A DNA stretch of 38,281 nucleotides, taken from Bacillota bacterium. Lineage in GTDB: Bacteria > Bacillota > Dethiobacteria > DTU022. The stretch spans positions 1 through 38,281 of the forward strand of contig JAKPEE010000018.1 of assembly GCA_029552125.1 (NCBI GenBank). The letters run 5' to 3'. The translations under genes were made by a program, and so were the position numbers. The notes beneath the pieces were generated by a model, which made no database searches, was not told the origin of the DNA, and saw nothing but the letters and a program-made list of their open reading frames with translations. Numbering within the stretch: the first letter of the stretch is position 1; every line of letters begins with the position of its first letter. Positions 1 through 8,108 of this stretch are shown here, in pieces.

Positions 1-83
1 AATCTTATCGTTCATTCTTGAGAGGCCTCTTTCCTGGGTGTTGTTTCTCAAACCTATACCTTCTGGAACGAGGTCTCTCTTTT

Positions 84-104
84 CCTGCTTAAAGCAGGTT
101 TTTT
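84..104 (+). terminator. Intrinsic terminator of a gene left of the window
   Basis: A 5-bp CCTGC/GCAGG stem with a TTAAA loop is followed directly by six T residues. The stem is short, so termination strength is uncertain. No gene lies between it and the left edge, so it would end a transcript entering from the left. Confidence 0.45.
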
Positions 105-190
105 CGATCCTCTCCCCCCGCTAACATTTTACTCATAGAAATAAAACTTGGCTACCCTTGTTGAAATATTCCTGTTCAAATAATCTATCG

Positions 191-220
191 GCATAAAGAT
201 TTAATTTTCTTACTTTATGC
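191..220. promoter_or_regulatory. Inverted repeat upstream of the symporter gene
   Basis: GCATAAAG (191-198) and CTTTATGC (213-220) are perfect 8-bp arms separated by 14 AT-rich bases. They end about 70 bp before the symporter start, a usual place for an operator or a leader hairpin. A second shorter dyad, TTGAA-N9-TTCAA, lies just upstream at 162-180. No regulator gene is adjacent, so the role is inferred from position only. Confidence 0.35.
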
Positions 221-293
221 TGCAAAAAAGGATTATTTGCACATTTGCCTAATTATCCATAAAAATAAAAAAAGAAGGTGCGGGAAGATAAGT

Positions 294-1712
294 ATGAGAA
301 CCAACAATATTGAAAAGCTTCCGCTGTTAAACCAATGGATCTGGGGTTTCGGCGCCCTGGGATACGCGCTTTTGGAAAGGATGTTGATTACCTATGTCAT
401 ATTTTTTTACCTTTCCCCCCAAGAATATCAGGTAGTTGATCTGGTCCCAGATAGAATTTACCTGGGCGTTTTCACAATTTTAGGTATGGCATTGCTGCTG
501 GGCCGGATCGTTGACGGTTTGGTCGACCCGTTTATCGCTGCTTTAAGTGATAAAACCAGGTCCAGCCTGGGACGGCGCAAACCGTTTATGCTGGCCAGCG
601 CACTGCCTCTCTCCGCTATGGCCATTCTGATATTCTACCCGCCTCATTTAAGTGAAACATCAGTCGTAAACGGCATCTGGGCCTGTACCATATGGACTCT
701 CTTCTACATCTTTTTTACCACCTATATTACTACCTATTTCGCCCTGATCCCTGAATTGGGGCACACAAATTCTATAAGAATTAACCTGGGCACAATTCAT
801 GCCTTATTTGTGATCATTGGCATGATTGCCATGACCGTGGTTTTCCCTCTCATTGTCGCCGCCTTTCAAAAGAACGGATTGCCTTTACGTCCGGCGTACC
901 AGTATACAGCGGCACTTTTTACCTTAATTGCCTTGCTGTCTTTGCTTTTAGCCACGTTCTCTTTCAATGAGAAAAAACATTGTGTTCCAGCAAGCCCTCC
1001 GGCTACGGGAACGTGGAAGTCAATACTTTCAATTCTATCTATTAAAGCGTTCAGGACGTTTTTACTGGGGGAACTTTTTTTTCAATTTGCGATCTTTATA
1101 TTAAACTTAGGGCTGCTTTACTATGTGGTAGTTATTTTTAGACAGGAAGAAAGCTTCCTCCCTATTCTCGGCGGACTGACAATCGGAGTCGCGCTTCTTA
1201 GTTTTCCTCTGGTTACTAAAATGGCTAAAACCGTAGGCAAGAAAAAACCTCTCCTGCTGGGCGTAGCCATACTGACGGCCGCTTGCTTTATACTGTTTGC
1301 CCTGAGCTGGAATATGACCAGCACTGCACTTTACCTGGGGGTTTTATTATTTGGTTTAGGCGGCATCTCTCTCTCAACCTGCACTATTCTTACTGTTCCC
1401 ACATATGCGGATATGGCCAGGGAAGAAGCGCTTCGCACAGGTGTTCAGCGAGAGGCCATGTATTATGCTGCTCGAAACCTGCCTTTAAAAATTACCATCG
1501 CTCTGGCAGGAGCCACTTTTTCTTACCTTATTACAGTTTTTGGTAAAGATCTGGCTAAACCGCTGGGGGTGCAACTATCTCTGCTCATTGTGGCTGTATT
1601 CAGCCTGATTGGCTTTTTCTTCTTTGCCGCCTATCCGGAAGAACGGATTCTCCAACAACTGAACAAATATGAAAACAAGGCTACAGAACCACCCACCAAT
1701 CTACCGGGATAA
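294..1712 (+). CDS. MFS transporter, GPH (MelB-like) sugar:cation symporter family
   Basis: A 472-residue polytopic membrane protein with about 12 hydrophobic segments. The N-terminal half carries the GPH-type signature after TM2: a run beginning GRIVDGLVDP, then SDKTRSSLGRRKPF, which matches the cytoplasmic loop of the glycoside-pentoside-hexuronide:cation symporters. The family moves sugars or related solutes with Na+ or H+ across the plasma membrane; the substrate here cannot be read from sequence. I use the ATG at 294 because GAAGGTG lies upstream of it; a TTG at 237 would add 19 hydrophilic residues unlike the family. No catabolic genes are adjacent, so it looks monocistronic. Base composition is more AT-rich than the spore/folate block to the right. 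Confidence 0.8.
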   Translation: MRTNNIEKLPLLNQWIWGFGALGYALLERMLITYVIFFYLSPQEYQVVDLVPDRIYLGVFTILGMALLLGRIVDGLVDPFIAALSDKTRSSLGRRKPFMLASALPLSAMAILIFYPPHLSETSVVNGIWACTIWTLFYIFFTTYITTYFALIPELGHTNSIRINLGTIHALFVIIGMIAMTVVFPLIVAAFQKNGLPLRPAYQYTAALFTLIALLSLLLATFSFNEKKHCVPASPPATGTWKSILSILSIKAFRTFLLGELFFQFAIFILNLGLLYYVVVIFRQEESFLPILGGLTIGVALLSFPLVTKMAKTVGKKKPLLLGVAILTAACFILFALSWNMTSTALYLGVLLFGLGGISLSTCTILTVPTYADMAREEALRTGVQREAMYYAARNLPLKITIALAGATFSYLITVFGKDLAKPLGVQLSLLIVAVFSLIGFFFFAAYPEERILQQLNKYENKATEPPTNLPG

Positions 1713-1983
1713 GGTAGCCTTTTTGGAAGAGCCCTTTTCCTGTAAAAAGATTAAAAGATTGACTTTTTATTGTTAAATTTTGCAGGTAAATGTTGAAGAA
1801 TGAAGAAATCTTATAAACATAAAGATAATAAGACTTTCAGGGAATGATCACGCCTAAAAAAAATGAGCCTTCCTGCATGGAGCAAGGCTACCTTTGTATT
1901 GTTGCTGGGGGAATAGCATCTTACGACCGGCAGTGCCTATCTGTAGTTCTTAAATGAAAAAAATAGTACGGTAGGAGTTTCCC
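1713..1983. other. 270-bp intergenic region before the hybrid kinase
   Basis: No gene is visible. The region holds an 11-bp inverted repeat with widely spaced arms: AAGGTAGCCTT at 1711-1721, beginning at the symporter stop, and AAGGCTACCTT at 1884-1894. A TTGACT at 1759-1764 resembles a -35 box, but I find no well-spaced -10 box. I checked for a c-di-GMP riboswitch and other common riboswitches and did not recognise one. Confidence 0.4.
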
Positions 1984-4494
1984 ATGGATGATCGAGTAAT
2001 AAATATGGATAGAGCTATTCAAGATATTTCTGAGCTTTACGAGCTATCCCTGGCTATCGGAAATTCAATGGACCTGGAAAAATGCTGTGAGACATTTCTA
2101 AGCAAATTAATAGATCTAAAAAATTTAAGTTACGGAGCGGTCTGGATAAAAAACAAGTACCTGTTCTCCAATAGCAGCGATGACGCCGCTACGCTTGTAT
2201 ATGCAAAGCCAAAGCTTTATATTGGCAGTAAAAGTTCTTCTTTAGATCACCCCGTCTTTAAACAGCTAACCCAAAGAGCATATATTTCTGTTTCCTCGGA
2301 AGACAGCCTCTTTTTTGAGATGATTCAAGAAAAAGGGATCAAAGAAGGTCAATGCGCTATTTACCCCCTGGGTGATATCGGCATATTAAAACTATTTTCC
2401 CTTTCAAGAAACAATACTTTTTTTACTGACACTGAACTGACAAAAATTAATAATGTGATCTTAAAATTCGCGGTATCCCTGGAAGGTTGTATCTCTCAAC
2501 AAAAGCTGATGTCAGAAATAGCGGAACGCAAGCAGGCAGAAAATTTTTTGCGTGAAAGTGAAGAAAAATTTCGCTTTCTGACCGAAAACATGGGCGACAT
2601 AATCTGGATGCTGGATAAAAACATGCTCACGACCTATGTCAGCCCCTCCGTTTATGAAATATTAGGCTTTACTCCTGAGGAGAGGATGCGGCAAACACTG
2701 GATGAAATGATGCCCCCAAAATATGCGGCATATATCAGAAAAATCTATAGAGAAGAAATGGCGCGAGAAACAGAAGGCAGCGGTGACCCTGACCGCACAT
2801 TAAAGATGGAAATTCAATATTACCACAAAAACGGTACTATCGTATGGCTGGAAAACAGAGTTAAAGCTATGAGAGACAATGCCGGCCAGATGATAGGGAT
2901 ATATGGTGTATCTCGCGATATTACTGAACGAAAAATGGCGGAAGATGCCTTGTATGAAAGCAACAAGAAACTACGCATTTCGGAAGAAAACTACCGATTC
3001 CTGGTTAACAATACTCCTGACCTGATTTATAGCATAGACCGGGAGGGACGTTACACCGCCGTAAACCGCAGCTTTTGCCATGCCCTGGGCCTGGAGTCCC
3101 GGGACATTATTGGGAAAACCATCCATGAACTGGGATTTCGGGAAGAAGAACTGCGCATATGGCAAAAGCTACATTTTGAGGTTTTTTCCACAGGCAACAC
3201 TATCGAAACCGAAATCATGACGGCACAACCTGACGGCTCTACGCGCACTTATGAGGTTTTTCTCATGCCTGTGCTGGATGAAAAAGGAACGGTAACCAGC
3301 ATTACCGGAACAAGCCGGGACATATCTGTCAGAAAAAAAATGGATGAAGAAATGCTAAAAGCAGACAAGCTTGAATCCATCGGCATCCTTGCCGGGGGCA
3401 TAGCCCATGATTTTAATAATTATCTGGCTACTTTGCTGGGCAATGTTTCCCTGGCCAGACTATATAAGGATGACGCGCACAAGTTGGACGAAATCCTGAA
3501 CAATATAGAAATTGCGATTGAAAAAGCAAAGCATCTTGCCAATCAGTTGTTTACTTTTGCCAAAGGGTCTGCACCGGTTAAGAAAAGCATACCGATTGAC
3601 CGGTTCATAGTTGATAACGTCAGGTTTGCCTTAAGCGGCTCCAACGTACACTGCAATTTTAATATTGATCAAGATATTTACACGGTAGAAATTGATGAAG
3701 GACAATTTTGCCAGGTCCTGAACAATGTTGTGCTTAACGCCGTTCAAGCCATGCCGGAAGGCGGAGTTATCGAGGTAACCGCTGAAAATACTACAATCGG
3801 CCCTGATAAAAACAACCATTTTGTACCGCTGCCACCGGGGGAATATGTCAAAATTAGCATTAAAGATGAGGGTTGCGGCATACCGGAAGAATATATGCAC
3901 AAAATATTTGATCCTTTTTTTACAACTAAAAATACCGGTAAAGGACTGGGGCTCGCCATTTCCGATTCAATCATAAAAAATCACGGCGGTTATATCAGCG
4001 TGGAATCTTCGGTAAATATGGGCACAAAGGTTATGATTTTTTTACCTGTTTCCAGACAGGCTTATCAAACTGAAACAGTGCAAAATAAAATATATTACGG
4101 CACCGGGAAAATACTGGTTATGGATGACGATGAAGATTTTCGCTGCATAACCGAAGAAATATTATCGACTCTCGGCTATTCTGTTGCCCTGGCCAGTGAC
4201 GGGAAGGAAGCCCTGGACTTATACATGGCCGCCTGGAAAGAGGGGCATAAATTTGACCTGGTGATTATGGATTTAACCATACCGGGAGGCATGGGCGGTA
4301 AAAAAACGATGGAAGAGCTTTTAAAGAAAGATCCTGAAGCGCGTGCTATTGTTTGCAGCGGTTATTCCAATGACCCGGTCATGGCTGATTTCCGCAGTTA
4401 TGGCTTTAAGGGTGTCATTAAGAAACCTTACTCCCTGGAAGAGCTATCTAAACTTATCTATGACATACTGGAAACCAATAAGGGGTTGTCCTGA
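1984..4494 (+). CDS. Hybrid sensor histidine kinase, PAS-PAS-HisKA-HATPase-REC
   Basis: An 836-residue soluble kinase; no membrane segment is evident. Residues 1-~165 form a GAF-like N-terminal region. Two PAS/PAC domains follow (about 190-317 and 332-452), each ending in a typical SRDIT or SRDIS motif. The phosphoacceptor is H475 in GGIAHDFNN. The ATPase domain shows an N-box around N585, a G1 box DEGCGIP (628-634), an F-box DPFFTTK (643-649) and a G2 box GKGLGLA (652-658). A receiver domain (708-830) has acidic residues D714-D716, phosphoacceptor D763 and K814. It would sense a cytoplasmic signal and relay phosphate internally. No DNA-binding response regulator or HPt protein is adjacent, so the output is unknown. 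GGTAGGAG precedes the ATG by about 7 nt. Confidence 0.9.
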   Translation: MDDRVINMDRAIQDISELYELSLAIGNSMDLEKCCETFLSKLIDLKNLSYGAVWIKNKYLFSNSSDDAATLVYAKPKLYIGSKSSSLDHPVFKQLTQRAYISVSSEDSLFFEMIQEKGIKEGQCAIYPLGDIGILKLFSLSRNNTFFTDTELTKINNVILKFAVSLEGCISQQKLMSEIAERKQAENFLRESEEKFRFLTENMGDIIWMLDKNMLTTYVSPSVYEILGFTPEERMRQTLDEMMPPKYAAYIRKIYREEMARETEGSGDPDRTLKMEIQYYHKNGTIVWLENRVKAMRDNAGQMIGIYGVSRDITERKMAEDALYESNKKLRISEENYRFLVNNTPDLIYSIDREGRYTAVNRSFCHALGLESRDIIGKTIHELGFREEELRIWQKLHFEVFSTGNTIETEIMTAQPDGSTRTYEVFLMPVLDEKGTVTSITGTSRDISVRKKMDEEMLKADKLESIGILAGGIAHDFNNYLATLLGNVSLARLYKDDAHKLDEILNNIEIAIEKAKHLANQLFTFAKGSAPVKKSIPIDRFIVDNVRFALSGSNVHCNFNIDQDIYTVEIDEGQFCQVLNNVVLNAVQAMPEGGVIEVTAENTTIGPDKNNHFVPLPPGEYVKISIKDEGCGIPEEYMHKIFDPFFTTKNTGKGLGLAISDSIIKNHGGYISVESSVNMGTKVMIFLPVSRQAYQTETVQNKIYYGTGKILVMDDDEDFRCITEEILSTLGYSVALASDGKEALDLYMAAWKEGHKFDLVIMDLTIPGGMGGKKTMEELLKKDPEARAIVCSGYSNDPVMADFRSYGFKGVIKKPYSLEELSKLIYDILETNKGLS

Positions 4495-4594
4495 CCAACT
4501 TGCCGGCAGCCCCAAAGCCTTAGTTTAACGACAACAGCCTGCAACCCGGACTGCAACAAAAAGGAAAATTAAAATAGTGCCAAAATGTTCATCA

Positions 4595-4620
4595 CCCGGG
4601 CCACGCCTGGGTTTTTTTTT
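4595..4620 (+). terminator. Intrinsic terminator of the hybrid kinase gene
   Basis: CCCGGGC (4595-4601), loop CAC and GCCTGGG (4605-4611) form a 7-bp stem with one G-T wobble, followed by nine T residues. It lies 100 bp after the kinase stop and closes the left accessory segment before convergent coaX. Confidence 0.85.
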
Positions 4621-4754
4621 CACGGGCCATCTAGCCAGATAAATCAACCACGGCAAATACTTCCGGTGCGCCACAATGGGCAGGGTAAAGACGGAATTAA
4701 TCCGGCCAGAATCAATATTAAGTAATTTATCCCAGGAGAAAATCAGTCTTTCAA

Positions 4755-5519
4755 TTAATTACGCCGGGCGATAATGCGGAGACCTTCCAGGGTTAAGATA
4801 TTATTAACCCGATCGATGGTTTCCGATTCGGAGGCAATTAGAGAGGCAAACCCCCCCGTGGCCACCACCAGGGGTTTAGTCGGCAGCTCCCGGCTCATTC
4901 GCCGCACCACACCATCGACCTGCCCGGCAAAGCCGTAGATTATGCCTGATTGCATACTGGAAATAGTGTCTTTGCCAATGACCTGAGGCGGTTTAATCAA
5001 TTCTACCCGGGGAAGTTTGGCTGCCTTTTCAAACAGCGCTTCCGTGGAAATGCCTATTCCGGGCGCGATGGCTCCGCCCAGATAATCTCCCGCGGCGGAT
5101 ATGGCGCAAAAAGTCGTTGCCGTGCCAAAATCGACGATAATCAGGGGGCCGCCGTAGAGGCTATAGCCGGCAACCGCGTTTACAATACGGTCTGCACCGA
5201 CTTCCCGCGGATTATCATATAAAATGTTTAATCCTGTTTCAATCTCAAGTCCCACAATAAGCGGATTAACCGAGAAATATTTTTTTGCCATCCGCTCCAA
5301 TGAATACATCAAAGGAGGGACAACCGAAGAAATAGCTACGGCAGAAATATCAGACAGGCTTAGGCCACTATGCTGCAACAAATCTTTTAGGATCATCCCC
5401 AATTCATCTTCTGTACTGTCACGGCGGGTGGCGATACGCCAGCATACCTTGATCCTGTCATCACGGTCGAAAACACCGATCATGATGTTGGTATTGCCCA
5501 CATCGATGGCCAGAAGCAA
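4755..5519 (-). CDS. coaX: Type III pantothenate kinase
   Basis: Phosphorylates pantothenate, the first committed step of coenzyme A synthesis, in the cytoplasm. The 254 residues match the usual CoaX length. The N-terminus MLLAIDVGNTN is the ASKHA phosphate-binding signature with catalytic Asp6; GADRIVNAVAG and IIVDFGTATTF are the other conserved blocks. The start is TTG, supported by GAGGTGA 8 nt upstream. In Bacillus subtilis coaX lies just beyond ftsH; here it is separated from ftsH by the folate and one-carbon genes and is divergent from the CPBP-folE operon. I see no clear terminator after its stop. Confidence 0.95.
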   Translation of the reverse strand: MLLAIDVGNTNIMIGVFDRDDRIKVCWRIATRRDSTEDELGMILKDLLQHSGLSLSDISAVAISSVVPPLMYSLERMAKKYFSVNPLIVGLEIETGLNILYDNPREVGADRIVNAVAGYSLYGGPLIIVDFGTATTFCAISAAGDYLGGAIAPGIGISTEALFEKAAKLPRVELIKPPQVIGKDTISSMQSGIIYGFAGQVDGVVRRMSRELPTKPLVVATGGFASLIASESETIDRVNNILTLEGLRIIARRN

Positions 5520-5680
5520 GTTCTATCACCTCGTTTTATAATTACAATATCAAAAGATACCTCCTTTGAAAAGGATGACATTTCCCTTGGGCCGATATTT
5601 TTTGCAGGAAACAGAATTACACCGTCGAAATGTAACTTAAATTTTGCCCCGTAAGCCCGACGGAGGAGGCGTAAACGATA
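5520..5680. promoter_or_regulatory. Divergent promoter region between coaX and the folate operon
   Basis: 161 bp between two divergent TTG starts must hold the promoters for coaX and for the CPBP-folE-folK operon. GGAGGAGG at 5662-5669 is the ribosome-binding site of the plus-strand gene and rc GAGGTGA that of coaX. AT-rich candidate -10 elements exist on both strands, but none has a convincing -35 partner. I recognise no riboswitch. Confidence 0.4.
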
Positions 5681-6997
5681 TTGCTACTAAAAAAATTGTC
5701 GGGAATAAATTATTTTGTCGCCCTGATCATTCTTTTAGGTATTGTTCTTGTGCTGGGCCTGATTTCTTTTATACTGGTTGCCTCTTTCCCTGGAGCGCTC
5801 GGTACCGCACCTCCGCGGTATGAAATAAAAGAGGTCTATGACTTTGAACCCTGGTCCTTTGAAATAAACAGCTTATCTGTGTCATTCCCGGAAGGCGGCA
5901 TTATTATCCCTGTCTTTCGGGATAATAAACAGGAAGCGGCCCTTCTAATCGGCCCTGGTGAATATACTGACCCGGAACACAACCTTCCTGCGGAAAAACC
6001 CCTGGGTTTATATCTAAATATAGATTTTGACATTTTTTCTGAATTAAGGGGCGACACCATCTTTATTCCCACAGAGGACGCGGTGGTAAAAAAAGCAGCC
6101 CTTGATGTCTACCGGCGCCAGCCGCCGGGTCTTCCACTTCACTGGCAAAGAGGCATTCCACTTGTATTCCATCCCGAGAAAGGGGCGCTATATTATTATT
6201 TTATTGATGCCGAAGGTAATGCCCTTATGCCTCCGGTAATCGTAGAGCCAGGTAATAAACTATATGGCACTCTGGCCCTTTATGCTTTACTGATAGTAAT
6301 GGCATTGTTAATTATTTTAATCTTTTCTCTGGATTATCATCCTTCACGTTACTGGAAATTTATTCACTGCGCCAGGCCTCCCTGGCCGGTAGCCGCTGTT
6401 GCAGCAGGCATTGCCGCCTTTGCGCTGCTAAGTGAACTGCTACCCGCCCTGACCGGCCTGCAGGAAACCATTGCGGCACTGGGATACGCCGCTGCCATGA
6501 TCATTTTAATTGTGCTTGCCCGGCTGAAAATAATAGATTTTTTAGACTTTGGTCTACGCCCGGACACATTCAGGCATGGCTACCTGATGGTCCTGGCCGT
6601 GGCAGTACTATATCTGGTGATGACCAGAGGAATACCCGGCAAGCCGGCCTTAAACGGTGTCACAACCTTAATTGATTTCCTGCGCTTATTTTTCCTGGTT
6701 GCCCTGGCCCGGGAATTAATCTGGCACGGCTATATTCAAACCGTCCTGGGAAGGAGACTGGGCATTACGCCGGGGATAATCATTACTGCTGTACTGACAG
6801 GAATGGTTCATTATATTGTATTAACCGTGACTGCGCCGTGGATGCTGGCATACCCCTATACGGCGGTGGAAACTTTTATTCTTGTGCCCGGCACGGCTTT
6901 AGTGTTGGGGCTGGTTTACCTGCGAACCGAAAATATTCTCAGCAGTACCTTGTTGCACACCCTGATTCTTTTTTTGCCCCGCATCATGGCAAATTGA
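5681..6997 (+). CDS. CPBP-like intramembrane protein with degenerate protease motifs
   Basis: A 438-residue membrane protein. One N-terminal TM (about 10-33) is followed by a soluble region of about 160 residues (about 35-195), then a C-terminal multi-TM bundle resembling the CPBP (CAAX protease and bacteriocin-processing) family. The canonical EExxxR motif reads RELIWHG here (R344, E345, H349), so one Glu and the Arg are replaced. Candidate motif-2 His377 (GMVHY) and motif-3 His426 (LLHTL) remain. Whether it is proteolytic is doubtful. The TTG start has GGAGGAGG 11 nt upstream. It is the first gene of the folate operon, 17 nt before folE, but nothing links it functionally to folate. Confidence 0.6.
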   Translation: MLLKKLSGINYFVALIILLGIVLVLGLISFILVASFPGALGTAPPRYEIKEVYDFEPWSFEINSLSVSFPEGGIIIPVFRDNKQEAALLIGPGEYTDPEHNLPAEKPLGLYLNIDFDIFSELRGDTIFIPTEDAVVKKAALDVYRRQPPGLPLHWQRGIPLVFHPEKGALYYYFIDAEGNALMPPVIVEPGNKLYGTLALYALLIVMALLIILIFSLDYHPSRYWKFIHCARPPWPVAAVAAGIAAFALLSELLPALTGLQETIAALGYAAAMIILIVLARLKIIDFLDFGLRPDTFRHGYLMVLAVAVLYLVMTRGIPGKPALNGVTTLIDFLRLFFLVALARELIWHGYIQTVLGRRLGITPGIIITAVLTGMVHYIVLTVTAPWMLAYPYTAVETFILVPGTALVLGLVYLRTENILSSTLLHTLILFLPRIMAN

Positions 6998-7014
6998 AAG
7001 TGAGGCCAGGTTAG

Positions 7015-7581
7015 ATGGTGGATAAGGAAAAAATCTGCCGCGCTGTGGAAATGATTCTGGAGGCTATCGGGGAAAACCTGAACCGGGAAGGCCTGCAGGA
7101 CACACCTCGCCGGGTCGCCAATATGTATGCCGAAGTTTTTAGTGGAATTAACCAGGATCCCAGAGATCACTTAAAAACATGCTTCGTGGAAGACGAACAT
7201 GATGAGATGGTATTGGTGAAAGACATTTCGTTTTATTCCATGTGCGAACACCACCTGCTTCCTTTCTACGGCAAAGCTCATATCGCCTATGTTCCGGCAG
7301 GCGGCCGCATCGTTGGCCTGAGCAAACTGGTGCGGGTTATTGATATAGTGGCCCGGCGCCCGCAGTTGCAAGAACGTTTAACCAGTACTGTAGCCGATGT
7401 AATCACCGAAGAGCTAAGGCCCAAAGGTGTTGTGGTCGTAGTGGAGGCGGAACACCTTTGCATGAGCATTCGCGGCGTCAATAAGCCGGGCGCCATAACC
7501 GTTACCTCCGCCGTGCGGGGAATTTTTCGCCACAACCCCAGTTCAAGGGAAGAAGCGTTAAGCCTGATTAAGGGAAAATAG
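7015..7581 (+). CDS. folE: GTP cyclohydrolase I
   Basis: Converts GTP to 7,8-dihydroneopterin triphosphate, the entry step of folate synthesis. The 188 residues match type IA FolE. Zinc ligands are visible as C77 and H80 in MCEHHLLPF and C149 in EHLCMSIRG. The substrate-binding stretch [20 protein letters not shown] is intact. It follows the CPBP gene by 17 nt and precedes the HD-domain gene by 17 nt, so co-transcription with folP, folB and folK is likely. Confidence 0.97.
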   Translation: MVDKEKICRAVEMILEAIGENLNREGLQDTPRRVANMYAEVFSGINQDPRDHLKTCFVEDEHDEMVLVKDISFYSMCEHHLLPFYGKAHIAYVPAGGRIVGLSKLVRVIDIVARRPQLQERLTSTVADVITEELRPKGVVVVVEAEHLCMSIRGVNKPGAITVTSAVRGIFRHNPSSREEALSLIKGK

Positions 7582-7598
7582 AAACCGCCGGAGGGATC

Positions 7599-8093
7599 AT
7601 GAAACGGATAAACCAAATTTTAAATAATGAGCAATATTGTTTATATCTCTTAAAAAACAAAGCCCTGGAAGAATACCGGCAGTTCTGCCGCCATGATCTT
7701 GAGCATATGCTGGCCGTGTCCCGCCTGACCTATCTGCTACTGCTGGAAAAGGGCTCAACAGCCATATCCAAAGAGGTAGCTTATGCCGCAGGGCTGCTTC
7801 ATGATATCGGGCGCTGGAAAGAATATGAGGACGGCACGGACCATGCCGGTTACAGTGCCTGCCTGGCCGGCCCAATCCTGACAGAGGCCGGATTTGCAGT
7901 AGAGGAGAAAGAGATAATTTTAAAAGCAATCGCTCAACACCGCCATAAAGAGCAGGACGAAGAGCACCGTTCTCCCCTGAGCGAAGCACTGCACCGCGCC
8001 GACAGCCTTTCCCGGCTCTGCTTTCAATGCAGCGCCGCCGGAGCATGTAAATCTGTTAAAACCCGGCCTCATCGGCAGGGGTTGCAATACTAA
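7599..8093 (+). CDS. HD-domain phosphohydrolase in folate operon
   Basis: A 164-residue small HD-superfamily protein. The metal set is complete: H36 (or H32) in HDLEH, H68-D69 in LLHDIGRW and D135 in HRADSLSR; H82 and H114 are further candidate ligands. After the HD fold comes a compact cysteine motif, CFQCSAAGAC (C141, C144, C150), which could bind a metal or cluster. It lies between folE and folP, with GGAGGG 5 nt upstream of its ATG. Context suggests it could remove phosphate from dihydroneopterin triphosphate, a step with no other visible candidate here; that is inference. HD proteins also act on nucleotides, so an unrelated substrate is possible. Confidence 0.8.
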   Translation: MKRINQILNNEQYCLYLLKNKALEEYRQFCRHDLEHMLAVSRLTYLLLLEKGSTAISKEVAYAAGLLHDIGRWKEYEDGTDHAGYSACLAGPILTEAGFAVEEKEIILKAIAQHRHKEQDEEHRSPLSEALHRADSLSRLCFQCSAAGACKSVKTRPHRQGLQY

Positions 8094-8108
8094 AGGGGAG
8101 AAGAATTT

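Noticed and set aside
1713-1983. Possible riboswitch before the hybrid kinase
   Set aside because: Compared mentally with c-di-GMP-I, cobalamin and SAM cores; no conserved core was found.
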